Source: VFJQ01 sp044226525 (GTDB taxonomy: Bacteria; Verrucomicrobiota; Verrucomicrobiia; Chthoniobacterales; Chthoniobacteraceae). Taken from it: 64,000 nucleotides of DNA. Where the stretch lies: assembly GCA_044226525.1 (NCBI GenBank), contig JBGAGV010000036.1:1-64000 (forward strand), in the 5' to 3' direction. The position numbers and the translations under genes are program-made. Within the stretch, counting starts at the first letter, position 1. Every line of letters starts with the position of its first letter. A model generated the notes under the pieces. It ran no database searches and was not told the origin of the DNA. It saw only the letters and a list, made by a program, of their open reading frames with translations. Of this stretch, positions 9,301-16,316 are shown piece after piece.

Positions 9301-9681
9301 GGCGAACTCATCCTCGTGGTGGATGACGAAGAATTCGTCCGGCACATTACCAAACAAACGCTGGAAACATTTGGCTATCGGGTCGCGCTGGCGGGCGACG
9401 GGGCTGAAGCGCTCGCCGTTCACGCCAAACACGGCGGGGAAATCGCCGCTGTGTTGCTCGACATGATGATGCCGGTCCTCGATGGCCCCGCCACCATCCG
9501 GGTGTTGCAGAGGCTGAACCCGAACATCCGCATCATTGGCGCCAGCGGCTTCTCCACCCATGGCGCCACGGCTCACGCGGCCAGCCTCGGCGTGACTCAT
9601 TTCCTCCCGAAGCCTTACACCGCCCAGGCACTGCTCAAGATGTTGCGGGAGATTCTTCCGCAGGAGCCTGGAACGAAGTAG
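6394..9681 (+). CDS. Soluble hybrid sensor histidine kinase, GAF-PAS-GAF-PAS-PAS-HisKA-HATPase-REC
   Basis: 1095 residues from ATG 6394 (MRPAPTPHDEARR), chosen because GAF-first kinases typically begin with such a short lead into ETLRQYAVLDTPPE. Domains in order: GAF about 20-165, PAS about 175-300, GAF about 300-465, PAS about 475-600, PAS about 600-715, HisKA with phospho-acceptor His731 in GGIAHDLNNVLSP, ATPase with N-box NLCVNARDAMPEGG and G-boxes DTGGGIPP and GTGLGLSTT, and a C-terminal receiver with Asp1023 in LLDMMMPVLDG. No membrane segment, so it senses cytoplasmic signals (redox, ligand or light). No separate response regulator or output domain is encoded nearby; the signal must leave through an unlinked phosphotransfer protein. 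Confidence 0.93.
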   Translation: MRPAPTPHDEARRMETLRQYAVLDTPPEQALDDLVALAAAICEAPIALISIVDSDRQWFKAKLGIETREMPRTVSFCAHALEQQDLFIVPDATKDERFADNPIVTGAPGIRFYAGAPLATREGPVLGTLCVIDRMPRSLTSAQKQALRVLSRQVMTQFDLRRRGQELLASEAKRRAIFEAEPECVKLLSPDGTLHEINSAGLRLIEADHASMVTGQNIVPVVVSEDRPAVIAMLEAVAAGERRSVQYRIVGFKGTQRWIEMNGAPFHDETTGQRYVLGVSHDITERKVAEEKIQRLNRLYAVSSGIAEAIVRLKDTSALYEQACRIAVEKGGLVMAWVGVAVAERNILEPVARWGRDEGYLDLIQVSTSADEPRGRGPAGQAFRSGQPACCNDIDADTGAVVSRTEALERGYRSCAAFPLTFESRPIAALVVYGDQPGYFDREEMHVLNALAENISFAIESNQREQQRLLAESALRASEGRYRTLFERVPDGIFIADAQGNYVDANPSAIRMLGYERDELARMNAANVVAENEVPRVAEALVEIHAGRMHHREWRFRHKDGSHFMAEVIATGMPDGNFLAMLRDITERKRAEARFRRLVDSNAQGVMFWTMKGEITGANDSFLRLIGYSREDLEKGLLSWEKISPPEWADRDLQTFDTIRQTGVCVPYEREFSRKDGSRVPVLVAAATFEDNPEEGFTFAVDLTDRKKLEQQFLRAQRMESIGVLAGGIAHDLNNVLSPIMMSLAVLEMKHTDKDSQELLNMLSTSAQRGADMVRQVLSFARGVEGRRMDVQLKHLVRELVKIANDTFPKNIEVEADLPAELDTVLGDPTQLHQVLLNLCVNARDAMPEGGRLALTLEEVLLDAHYAALNPEAQPGPYLRLDVADTGGGIPPEVIDQIFDPFFTTKAPGKGTGLGLSTTLGIVKSHGGFIRAYSEVGQGTKFSVYLPAIPAGSAAAPPAATSARLPRGHGELILVVDDEEFVRHITKQTLETFGYRVALAGDGAEALAVHAKHGGEIAAVLLDMMMPVLDGPATIRVLQRLNPNIRIIGASGFSTHGATAHAASLGVTHFLPKPYTAQALLKMLREILPQEPGTK

Positions 9682-9695
9682 CATCTGGCAGGTCG

Positions 9696-9719
9696 GATCA
9701 ACTTGGATCAACTTGGATT
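9696..9719. repeat. Short 10-bp tandem repeat GGATCAACTT x2.4
   Basis: GGATCAACTT occurs twice without a gap (9696-9705, 9706-9715) plus GGAT, fifteen bases after the kinase stop codon. It is too short to assign a role. The rest of 9720-9908 shows no gene or structure that I can support. Confidence 0.5.
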
Positions 9720-9908
9720 TCCTCTGTGGCGCGCGAGGTAAAATGGGGCGGCTTGGTTTGACGCAAAGGGGAGGAACAAAGGGGCTTTGGCGTTCCTGGC
9801 ATGGCCCACCACTTTCGCCCCCCGGCACCCGCGTGACGAACGAGCCATTTCGTCGATTCCGTCAGTTCCCATTTTTCAATTCGCGGATGCAACGCTCCGG
9901 TAAAGAGT

Positions 9909-9943
9909 GAAGGCGCCCGCGATAGATTGCCGCGAGCGCCTTC
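9909..9943 (-). terminator. Rho-independent-like terminator of RNase P RNA
   Basis: Arms GAAGGCGCCCGCG (9909-9921) and CGCGAGCGCCTTC (9931-9943) form a 13-bp stem (one G-U pair in the minus-strand RNA) with a 9-nt loop. Reading on the minus strand it directly follows the RNase P 3' end and is followed by ACTCTTT, a weak U-rich tail. Position and stem strength make it the end of rnpB transcription. Confidence 0.75.
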
Positions 9944-9944
9944 G

Positions 9945-10352
9945 TTTCGGTGGCCATAAGCCGGATTCTGTCGCGCGCCGGTTACCCGACGCGGGATGAT
10001 CATTTCTCTCCAGTCGCTCACGCGACCGGCCCGCCCGAAAGCGGATGCGGCTATTACCCGGAAGCGGGCCGGCTTTCGCCGGCCGGGCCAGGCGACCCGA
10101 CGCTCCCTGTTCTGCCTTGCACCCCGTGGGGTTTTTCATGCACCGGCGATTACTCGCCGGCCGGTGGGCTCTTACCCCGCCTTTTCACCCTTACCTGCGG
10201 GTTACCCCGCAGGCGGTCTATTTTCTGTGACACTGTCCGTTGCCCGGGCTTTCGCCCGGAAACACCCGCGCATTCTACGCGGCACGGTGCCTGATGGTGT
10301 CCGGACTTTCCTCCGCGCGCTCGCGCACGCAGCGATCATCGGCCAACCGGAG
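9945..10352 (-). ncRNA. rnpB: RNase P RNA, bacterial class A
   Basis: The catalytic RNA that trims the 5' leader of tRNA precursors. On the minus strand the conserved core blocks are all present in order: GAGGAAAGTCCGGAC just after P1-P3 (plus-strand complement at about 10305-10317), ACAGAAAATAGACCGCC (about 10211-10230, CR IV region), the GGTAA-type P8/P9 area, and the 3' consensus AGAATCCGGCTTATGGCC (about 9951-9970). Ends are set by the P1 helix: CGGTTGGCC near 10341-10350 pairs with GGCCACCG near 9947-9954. Length of about 405 nt is normal for type A. Exact ends may be off by several bases. Confidence 0.95.
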
Positions 10353-10385
10353 ACAACCCTCGCGGAGAATGCGGAAGCTGGCAAG

Positions 10386-10421
10386 GTCGGAGAAGTCGGA
10401 CTAGTCAGACGAGTCCGACAT
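10386..10421. repeat. Four consecutive 9-bp degenerate repeats (GTCNGACNA type) abutting a start codon
   Basis: GTCGGAGAA (10386), GTCGGACTA (10395), GTCAGACGA (10404) and GTCCGACAT (10413) follow each other without gaps. The last one contains the AT of the methyltransferase ATG. Within it GTCGGACT (10395-10402) and AGTCCGAC (10412-10419) are perfect inverted repeats, so the mRNA can form a hairpin ending one base before the start codon. It fills much of the gap between the RNase P 5' end and the methyltransferase. Confidence 0.65.
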
Positions 10422-11559
10422 GACCAACCGCGACCGTTTTTTTGAAAAGCTCCGCGAAGCCCTCGCAGCGGGCACCTTTGTCAAGCTGACGCTCAGCGAG
10501 CCGACGGACCCGTCTCTGCGGAACCTGTATGCACGGCTGGTGGAGCTGAAGGAAGGGCGGCGGATGCAGTTTGTCTGGCGCTACCAACGGCAGGACGTCA
10601 CGAAGAACCTGGAACTCAGCGAAGCGATGGCCGCACTGGAGGAGCAAGTCGCCGCCCCCTTCACGCGGGCCTATCTCTTCACCACTACGGGCGACTGGCA
10701 GTGGGAAGGACCGGGCGACGGCGAACTCAAGGCGAAGCGCCCGAAATTCACGGCGGCACCGGCGCTGGAACACGACAAGCCGAAGGTGAAGGCGCTCTCG
10801 CACGCACCGTGGCTCACGCAGCTCGGCGTGACTACTCCGGACGGCACGGCGCGCCCGGGGATGAGCGACAAGCTACGGCAGATCGAACGCTTCGCGGAAA
10901 TCCTCGGCCACCTCGTGGAGGGTGGTCCACTGCGCACGGCGAAGCGCGTTACCATGGCGGACCTTGGCGCAGGCAAAGGCTATCTCACCTTCGCGGCGCA
11001 CGATTTTTTCCAGCGCCGCGGCGTGGAAATTCTGACCACGGGCGTGGAGCTGCGAACCGAGCTGGTCGAGAAAGCAAACGCCATCGCCCTTCCCGGGTTG
11101 CAGTTCGTCGCGGGCGAAATCGCCAGTTTCCAGCCCGATCAACTCGATGTGCTCGTGGCCCTGCACGCCTGCAATACCGCCACCGATGACGCGCTGCACC
11201 TGGGCGTGCGCAGTGGCGCCCGGCTCATTCTCGCGGCGCCGTGCTGCCACCAGGAATTGCGCCCGCAAATCGTCCCCCCGACGGTGCTCGAACCGGTGCT
11301 CCAGCACGGCATCCTCTTGGAGCGCTACGCGGAAATGGTGACCGATGCCATCCGGGCGCTGGTGCTGGCAATTCACGGTTACGACGCGCGGGTGTTCGAG
11401 TTCATCGCACCCGAGCACACCGGAAAAAACCTGATGATTTCCGCGCAGCGCATGGATCAACCGCCCAAGCCGGAGCCCTTGCGAGCCCAACTGCGCGAGC
11501 TACTTGCCTTCCACCGCCTGCAGGAGCAACGGCTGGCTTGGCTCCTTGGCGAAATTTGA
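10420..11559 (+). CDS. Class I SAM-dependent methyltransferase (GSTCD/Trm13-like)
   Basis: 379 residues. The N-terminal 130 residues form an uncharacterised domain (FVKLTLSEPTDPSLRNLYARLV). The catalytic half has motif I MADLGAGKGYLTFAAHDFF (about residues 182-200), the acidic motif II in TTGVELRTELVEKA, then LVALHACNTATDDAL and ILAAPCCHQEL. The ALHACxTATDxAL plus PCCHxE combination is typical of methyltransferases related to human GSTCD and tRNA methyltransferase Trm13. RNA is therefore a plausible substrate, but this is inference. The start codon is pinned by the end of the 9-bp repeat block. It is transcribed divergently from rnpB. A PilT-like gene follows after 55 bp. Confidence 0.8.
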   Translation: MTNRDRFFEKLREALAAGTFVKLTLSEPTDPSLRNLYARLVELKEGRRMQFVWRYQRQDVTKNLELSEAMAALEEQVAAPFTRAYLFTTTGDWQWEGPGDGELKAKRPKFTAAPALEHDKPKVKALSHAPWLTQLGVTTPDGTARPGMSDKLRQIERFAEILGHLVEGGPLRTAKRVTMADLGAGKGYLTFAAHDFFQRRGVEILTTGVELRTELVEKANAIALPGLQFVAGEIASFQPDQLDVLVALHACNTATDDALHLGVRSGARLILAAPCCHQELRPQIVPPTVLEPVLQHGILLERYAEMVTDAIRALVLAIHGYDARVFEFIAPEHTGKNLMISAQRMDQPPKPEPLRAQLRELLAFHRLQEQRLAWLLGEI

Positions 11560-11567
11560 GTGAACTA

Positions 11568-11582
11568 GGAGTTGCCAACTCC
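11568..11582. promoter_or_regulatory. 15-bp perfect palindrome GGAGTTGCCAACTCC
   Basis: Arms GGAGTTG and CAACTCC with a single central base lie between the methyltransferase stop (11559) and the first PilT-like start (11615). As RNA the loop would be too tight; as DNA it resembles a dimer-binding site. No adjacent regulator gene points to the binder. Confidence 0.4.
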
Positions 11583-11614
11583 GACCCTCCGGGGCCATTT
11601 TCGCAAACCTATTC

Positions 11615-12736
11615 ATGGCAGACTCTTCCTCCCTGGGGCCGCAAGATGGCGGCGTCCACACACTCGAACACGTCGATCAATATCTCCTCGTCGGACAGGA
11701 GTCGGACGCGTCGGATATTCATCTCGGCGTGAACGCCCCGCCGATCTGGCGCCGCTACGGCGCGCTGGAGCCGATCTGGTTGCAAGCGGACAAGCTGACC
11801 GCGGCCGACACCAAGCGGCTCGCTTACGGCTTCCTGACCGAGGCTCAGCAGAAAGTGCTCGAAGATCGTGGCGACATCGACTTCGCCTATGCGAACCAGG
11901 CCGGGCGTTTCCGCGCCTCGGTGGTGAGGCACCGGCTCGGCATCGACATCGTCTTCCGCATCATCAACACCAAGGTGCGGACGATGGACGATCTGGAGCT
12001 GCCGGAGGTGCTCAAGCAGCTCACCAAATATCACAACGGCCTCATCCTCGTGACGGGTGCGGTCGGCTCGGGCAAATCGACCACGCTGGCAGCCATGGTC
12101 GATTTCATCAACATGAACCGGCACGATCACATCATCACGCTGGAAGACCCGATCGAATACATCATCGGATCGAAAAACTGCCACGTCACGCAGCGCGAAG
12201 TGCACACGCACACCCGCTCGTTCGGCGCGGCGCTCCGCGGTGCACTCCGTGAAGACCCAGACGTGATCATGGTCGGTGAAATGCGCGATCTGGAAACCAT
12301 TCAGCTCGCCATCACTGCCTCGGAAACGGGCCACCTCGTGCTGGCCACCCTGCATACCGGCAACGCTTCCCGCACGCTGGATCGTGTGCTCGACGTCTTC
12401 CCTACCGATCAGCGCGAGCAAATCCGCATCATGGTCTCGGAATCGCTCCGCGGCGTCGTGTCCCAGCAACTCGTCCCGCGCAAGGACGGTCGCGGTCGCG
12501 TGCTGGCGATGGAAATCCTGACCAACACCCCGGCCGTCGGCTCCACCATTCGTGAGGCGAAAACTTACATGCTCCCGGGCATCATCCAGACCAACCGCAA
12601 GGCCGGGATGCGCCTGATGGACGACGCGCTGATCGAACTCTACGACGGCGGCATCATCTCGGCCGAGGAAGCGTTTGCCCGCGCCGAGCAGAAGACGCTC
12701 ATGCGCCAGCACATCGCGCAGAATCCGCAGCCTTAA
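11615..12736 (+). CDS. PilT/PilU-family type IV pilus twitching ATPase (first of two)
   Basis: 373 residues. N-terminal PAS-like half (VDQYLLVGQESDASDIHLGVNAPP) followed by the secretion ATPase core: Walker A GAVGSGKSTT (about residue 150), Asp box HIITLEDPIEYII, Walker B/His box REDPDVIMVGEMRDLETIQLAI and TLHTGNASRTLDRV. PilT-type ATPases drive pilus retraction at the inner membrane. The usual P/T before the P-loop glycine is replaced by A-V, which differs from the second copy. It lies 17 bp upstream of a second PilT homologue, so this is a PilU/PilT-like pair. No pilin or PilB gene is nearby. Which copy is the main motor cannot be told. Confidence 0.9.
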   Translation: MADSSSLGPQDGGVHTLEHVDQYLLVGQESDASDIHLGVNAPPIWRRYGALEPIWLQADKLTAADTKRLAYGFLTEAQQKVLEDRGDIDFAYANQAGRFRASVVRHRLGIDIVFRIINTKVRTMDDLELPEVLKQLTKYHNGLILVTGAVGSGKSTTLAAMVDFINMNRHDHIITLEDPIEYIIGSKNCHVTQREVHTHTRSFGAALRGALREDPDVIMVGEMRDLETIQLAITASETGHLVLATLHTGNASRTLDRVLDVFPTDQREQIRIMVSESLRGVVSQQLVPRKDGRGRVLAMEILTNTPAVGSTIREAKTYMLPGIIQTNRKAGMRLMDDALIELYDGGIISAEEAFARAEQKTLMRQHIAQNPQP

Positions 12737-12753
12737 CGCCCCCTCTTCCCCAC

Positions 12754-13827
12754 ATGGCCTACATCGATCAGTTTTTCGAAGTCCTCGTCAACGCTGGTGC
12801 CAGCGATCTGCACCTCGGCGAAGGGCAGCCGCCCAAAATCCGCCGCCACGGTGAGATCATTCCGATCCGGAATGAACCGCTCACGCACGACGAAATGGCT
12901 TACATGATGAGCGAAATCAGCGGTCCCGACCGCTGGACGCGCTTCAACGAAGCGGGCGATCTCGACTTCGCCTACGAGATGGACGAGCACTCCCGCTTCC
13001 GCTGCAACTTTCTCAAGCAGTCGCACGGTTACGGATGCGTCTTCCGTCTCATCCCGACGAAGATCATGTCGCTGGAGCAGCTCGGCATTCCGGCGGTGGT
13101 GAAGGAATTCGGCCACATCCGCGGCGGGCTGGTGCTGGTGACGGGGCCGACAGGTTCCGGCAAGTCCACCACGTTGGCGGCGCTGCTCGACTACATTAAT
13201 GCGAACTTCTCCCGTCATATCGTCACGATCGAGGAACCGATCGAATTCGTGCACGCCAACAAACGCTCGATTATCACCCAGCGCGAAGTGCCCGAGCATT
13301 CCTCGGACTTCCCCCAAGGTCTGAAGGCGGCCCTCCGTGAAGACGCGGACATCGTGCTGGTCGGCGAAATGCGCGATCTGGAGACCATTCAGCTCGCCCT
13401 GACGGCGGCCGAGACAGGCCTTCTGGTTTTCGGCACCCTGCACACGAACAATGCCCGCAAGACCGTGGATCGCATGATCGACGTGTTTCCGAGCGATCAG
13501 CAGGCGCAGGTGCGCACCATGCTGGCGAACTCCCTCCGCGGGGTGGTCGCCCAGCTCCTCCTGAAGCGAATGGACGGCGCCGGGCGTCTGGCCGTGAACG
13601 AAATTCTTGTCGTGAATAGCGCCGCCTCCGCCATCATCCGCGAGGGCGCCACCCAGAAGCTGCAGGACGTCATCGTCGGAGGCAAGGGACAGGGCATGCA
13701 GTTCATGGACGATGCCATCTGGCACGTCATGCAACAGGGCATCGCCAGCCCGCACGAGGCCTACATGAAAGCCATCGACAAGAACCGCTTCCGCATGTTC
13801 CTGCCTCCAGAGGACGAAGGTTTGTGA
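12754..13827 (+). CDS. PilT-family type IV pilus retraction ATPase (second of two)
   Basis: 357 residues, close to the usual 345-370 of PilT. It starts MAYIDQFFEVLVNAGASDLHLGEGQPP, the normal PilT N-terminus. Canonical Walker A GPTGSGKSTT, Asp box HIVTIEEPIEFV, Walker B REDADIVLVGEMRDLETIQLAL and His box TLHTNNARKTVDRM are all intact; the AIRNLIRE-like motif of PilT is represented by SAIIREGATQKL. It follows the other ATPase by 17 bp on the same strand and is surely in one operon with it. The C-terminus is slightly extended (FRMFLPPEDEGL). Confidence 0.92.
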   Translation: MAYIDQFFEVLVNAGASDLHLGEGQPPKIRRHGEIIPIRNEPLTHDEMAYMMSEISGPDRWTRFNEAGDLDFAYEMDEHSRFRCNFLKQSHGYGCVFRLIPTKIMSLEQLGIPAVVKEFGHIRGGLVLVTGPTGSGKSTTLAALLDYINANFSRHIVTIEEPIEFVHANKRSIITQREVPEHSSDFPQGLKAALREDADIVLVGEMRDLETIQLALTAAETGLLVFGTLHTNNARKTVDRMIDVFPSDQQAQVRTMLANSLRGVVAQLLLKRMDGAGRLAVNEILVVNSAASAIIREGATQKLQDVIVGGKGQGMQFMDDAIWHVMQQGIASPHEAYMKAIDKNRFRMFLPPEDEGL

Positions 13828-13953
13828 CGGGCAGGAAAATTCCTCCTTTTCGGTAAATTAAGAGATTGCCCGCAGGTATCGTCTCTGCTTGAACGCTGGC
13901 GTTACCGCTGGAGAGGCTTTGTCTTCCCCAGCTTCCGCCGTTACTCCAACCAA

Positions 13954-14289
13954 ATGTCTGGCCTTTATAAGTTACTCTACCGGTTCGACTTCGAAACCGC
14001 GCACTGGGATGCGCGAGTGGCGATTCTGCTTGCGTTGATCTGGGTGTTAATTCTCGTCTGTGCGATTTCCAGCATCCGTTCGCAGCAGTTGAGCCCGGCC
14101 CAGCAACGCCTTTGGATCGGCGTCGTCACCTTTGTGCCGGTGATCGGTCTGCTCGCCTACCTCCCCTTCTCAGTAAAGCACGACGACATGCCGCACTACT
14201 TTCGTTTTCGACCGAAGGACCGCCATCGTGGCGGGGGAGCTTCCAGATCGGAGAGTAAGAAATCGAGCCGCGCCGACGACGCCCGATGA
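13954..14289 (+). CDS. Small two-helix membrane protein, PLDc_N-like
   Basis: 111 residues with two membrane segments (VAILLALIWVLILVCAIS and LWIGVVTFVPVIGLLAYLPF) and a positively charged, Ser/Arg-rich cytoplasmic tail. The second helix with P-x-x-G-L-x-x-Y resembles the N-terminal domain of phospholipase D/cardiolipin synthases, but no catalytic domain follows. Its stop overlaps the start of the outer-membrane gene by 4 bp (ATGA at 14286-14289), so the two are translationally coupled. Function unknown; a membrane partner of the coupled beta-barrel export system is a reasonable guess. Confidence 0.6.
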   Translation: MSGLYKLLYRFDFETAHWDARVAILLALIWVLILVCAISSIRSQQLSPAQQRLWIGVVTFVPVIGLLAYLPFSVKHDDMPHYFRFRPKDRHRGGGASRSESKKSSRADDAR

Positions 14290-16199
14290 GTTGTTGGCCC
14301 CGCGCCCCTTTGCCATTGAATGGCAGCCCTCACGGTGGATCCGCGAGACGATTCTGGCGCACCGTTCTCCTCGGCAGCATTGCCGTCCTGCTCTGGCCGG
14401 GCTCCCCGGTTCGTGCACAGGATGAAGCCACTACGTCGATCGAAGACGAAGGTTCGACCACGGAAGTCGCGGGCGGAAACCTCTCCCGGCAACCAGGGCG
14501 CCTCCCCCCCGATTCGTTTCGCAGTGACCCGGCGGTAGGCGTCCGCTACCGCGATCTCTTCCGCAGCACCACGACGCCCTTCCGAGATTACGAGCGGGTC
14601 GATATGGCAACGCCGATCACCGGCAACGCGGACCTCGGCGTCGGCTACGCCGGGCCGGCGACCGCATTTCGCGCCGGGGCGGATCTTCGCTCGCAGATTC
14701 CCTTGGAAGGAAGCGAGACACTCTCCTCAAGTCTGGATGTGATGGGTCTGCGCCTCGGCTACAACATCGTAGGCAGCCAGGGCTTCAATCTTCTGGGCCG
14801 CGGGGTGGATCCCCAGGACGCCGATCTGAAGGCCGGTCCGCTCTTCTTCAAGCTGCGGACGCTGGGGGCCGCGCTGCTGATGAGCGACAACGTCGATGCG
14901 AGTGAGAATGACCGGGAGTCGGGAGCGATCTCGATCGCCTATCTTTCAGGGACACTTGTCGCGCAGATCACCGAAACGCTCCGCCTCAGTGCCAGCGGCA
15001 CGCTCTACTGGCTGCCCTTCAAAGGGAAGGTCGGCGTTTCGACCGATTCCGGTTTCTACGATTTCGGCCTGGGGGGCTCGAACTTCCAGACACCCGTGGC
15101 CCAGATCGACTGGGAGGGGCGCATCGGACAATGGGACGTCTTTCTTACCGACACGTTCCGCGTGAACATGACGGGAGGACCGTTTTCGGACTACACCTAC
15201 GGGGAAAGTCTTTACGAAGGTTCATCATTCGAAGATTTCGATCAGGCAGGCCGCTATCGTTACGGCGGCTACGGAGCCAACGGTCGCCGTTTCGATGATC
15301 GCGATCTCGATGGCGACACCGATAATCGCGATCTGGACGTCTTCTCCTACAGCAACCGGGTCGATGTCGGCGCCGAGCGCCTCTACCCTGGGCCGATGCG
15401 CATCCGTCTGCGGGCGTATCGCGAAGATCTCTGGTATAACCAAGGCGCTCGCGGCCTGCCGTCCCTGCGTGAAGGCGCTTCCGCTTACGCCAGCTACGAG
15501 CGCGAAAATCTTCGCTTCAAGCCTTACGCCCTCTACGAGATCACTCGCACCGACATCGACCCGGAATGGGATCAATACATCCGCCTCGGACTTCGTGGCC
15601 CCATCACGGACCAGCTCTTCATCAATCTTTACGCGGGCGCATTCCTCGACGGCTCGACCGATCGCACTCATTACACGGCGGGCATGCAACTCCGCCACAT
15701 CGCGGGCCCGTTCACGTATGAGTCCCTCTTCATCGGGCGCGAAATCGACGATTACTACGAAGATGACCAGATCGTTGACCGGATCACGTATGACATCCAT
15801 CAGGTGCTCGGTCCCCGCCTCTTCGCCGACGCCTTTGCGACCTACGAAAAGACTCATTCGCTGGATGAGCAAGGCTTGGACCGGAATAGTTTCCTGGCCG
15901 GTGTGCGGCTGATCTGGCTGCCCAGTCCTCGCACCAACGTGAGACTCGGCTACACCTACCAGGAGCGCACCGCCGGCAATTCGAGCTTCCTTTTCTCCGG
16001 AGAGGATCGATTCGACGAACCCAGCGTCACCGACGCGGACTATTTCTCCCATACCATCCGCCTGCTCATCTCCTATCGCCTGACTGAAACCGTGCGCACG
16101 ACGTTCGACTACGAGTTCTTCGACGTGCACTCGAATGTAGCCGGCGGTTCCTACTACGAAAACAGAGTCATTCTTTCCCTTTCAAAATACTTCTACTAA
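14286..16199 (+). CDS. Outer-membrane beta-barrel protein, probable exopolysaccharide-linked porin
   Basis: 637 residues. A long positively charged N-terminus leads into a signal peptide (FWRTVLLGSIAVLLWPGSPVRAQ). After a low-complexity acidic spacer come alternating amphipathic strands rich in Tyr, Arg and Asp (YARYRYGGYGANG, ARTYERENLRFKPYALYE-like segments), and the chain ends in SLSKYFY, a terminal aromatic residue recognised by the BAM machinery. This is the profile of the beta-barrel porin 2 type. It overlaps the preceding membrane-protein gene by 4 bp and lies 117 bp upstream of a Wza-like exporter, which suggests a role in polysaccharide secretion across the outer membrane. No enzymatic motif is visible. 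Confidence 0.65.
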   Translation: MSCWPRAPLPLNGSPHGGSARRFWRTVLLGSIAVLLWPGSPVRAQDEATTSIEDEGSTTEVAGGNLSRQPGRLPPDSFRSDPAVGVRYRDLFRSTTTPFRDYERVDMATPITGNADLGVGYAGPATAFRAGADLRSQIPLEGSETLSSSLDVMGLRLGYNIVGSQGFNLLGRGVDPQDADLKAGPLFFKLRTLGAALLMSDNVDASENDRESGAISIAYLSGTLVAQITETLRLSASGTLYWLPFKGKVGVSTDSGFYDFGLGGSNFQTPVAQIDWEGRIGQWDVFLTDTFRVNMTGGPFSDYTYGESLYEGSSFEDFDQAGRYRYGGYGANGRRFDDRDLDGDTDNRDLDVFSYSNRVDVGAERLYPGPMRIRLRAYREDLWYNQGARGLPSLREGASAYASYERENLRFKPYALYEITRTDIDPEWDQYIRLGLRGPITDQLFINLYAGAFLDGSTDRTHYTAGMQLRHIAGPFTYESLFIGREIDDYYEDDQIVDRITYDIHQVLGPRLFADAFATYEKTHSLDEQGLDRNSFLAGVRLIWLPSPRTNVRLGYTYQERTAGNSSFLFSGEDRFDEPSVTDADYFSHTIRLLISYRLTETVRTTFDYEFFDVHSNVAGGSYYENRVILSLSKYFY

Positions 16200-16316
16200 C
16201 CGGTTTGCGCAGTCGGCGGAATGCTTGACGCCAAGCACAGAACTCGCTACACGCGCACGCTGGTTTGTGAAACCTCGCTCTTCACGCCAACCAACCACTC
16301 AGCCTCATCCATCCAG

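Noticed and set aside
6973..9828. Long minus-strand open frame (951 codons) opposite the hybrid kinase
   Set aside because: It is the antisense shadow of the kinase gene in high-GC DNA; the plus-strand product has complete GAF, PAS, HisKA and receiver motifs while the minus-strand translation shows no domain.
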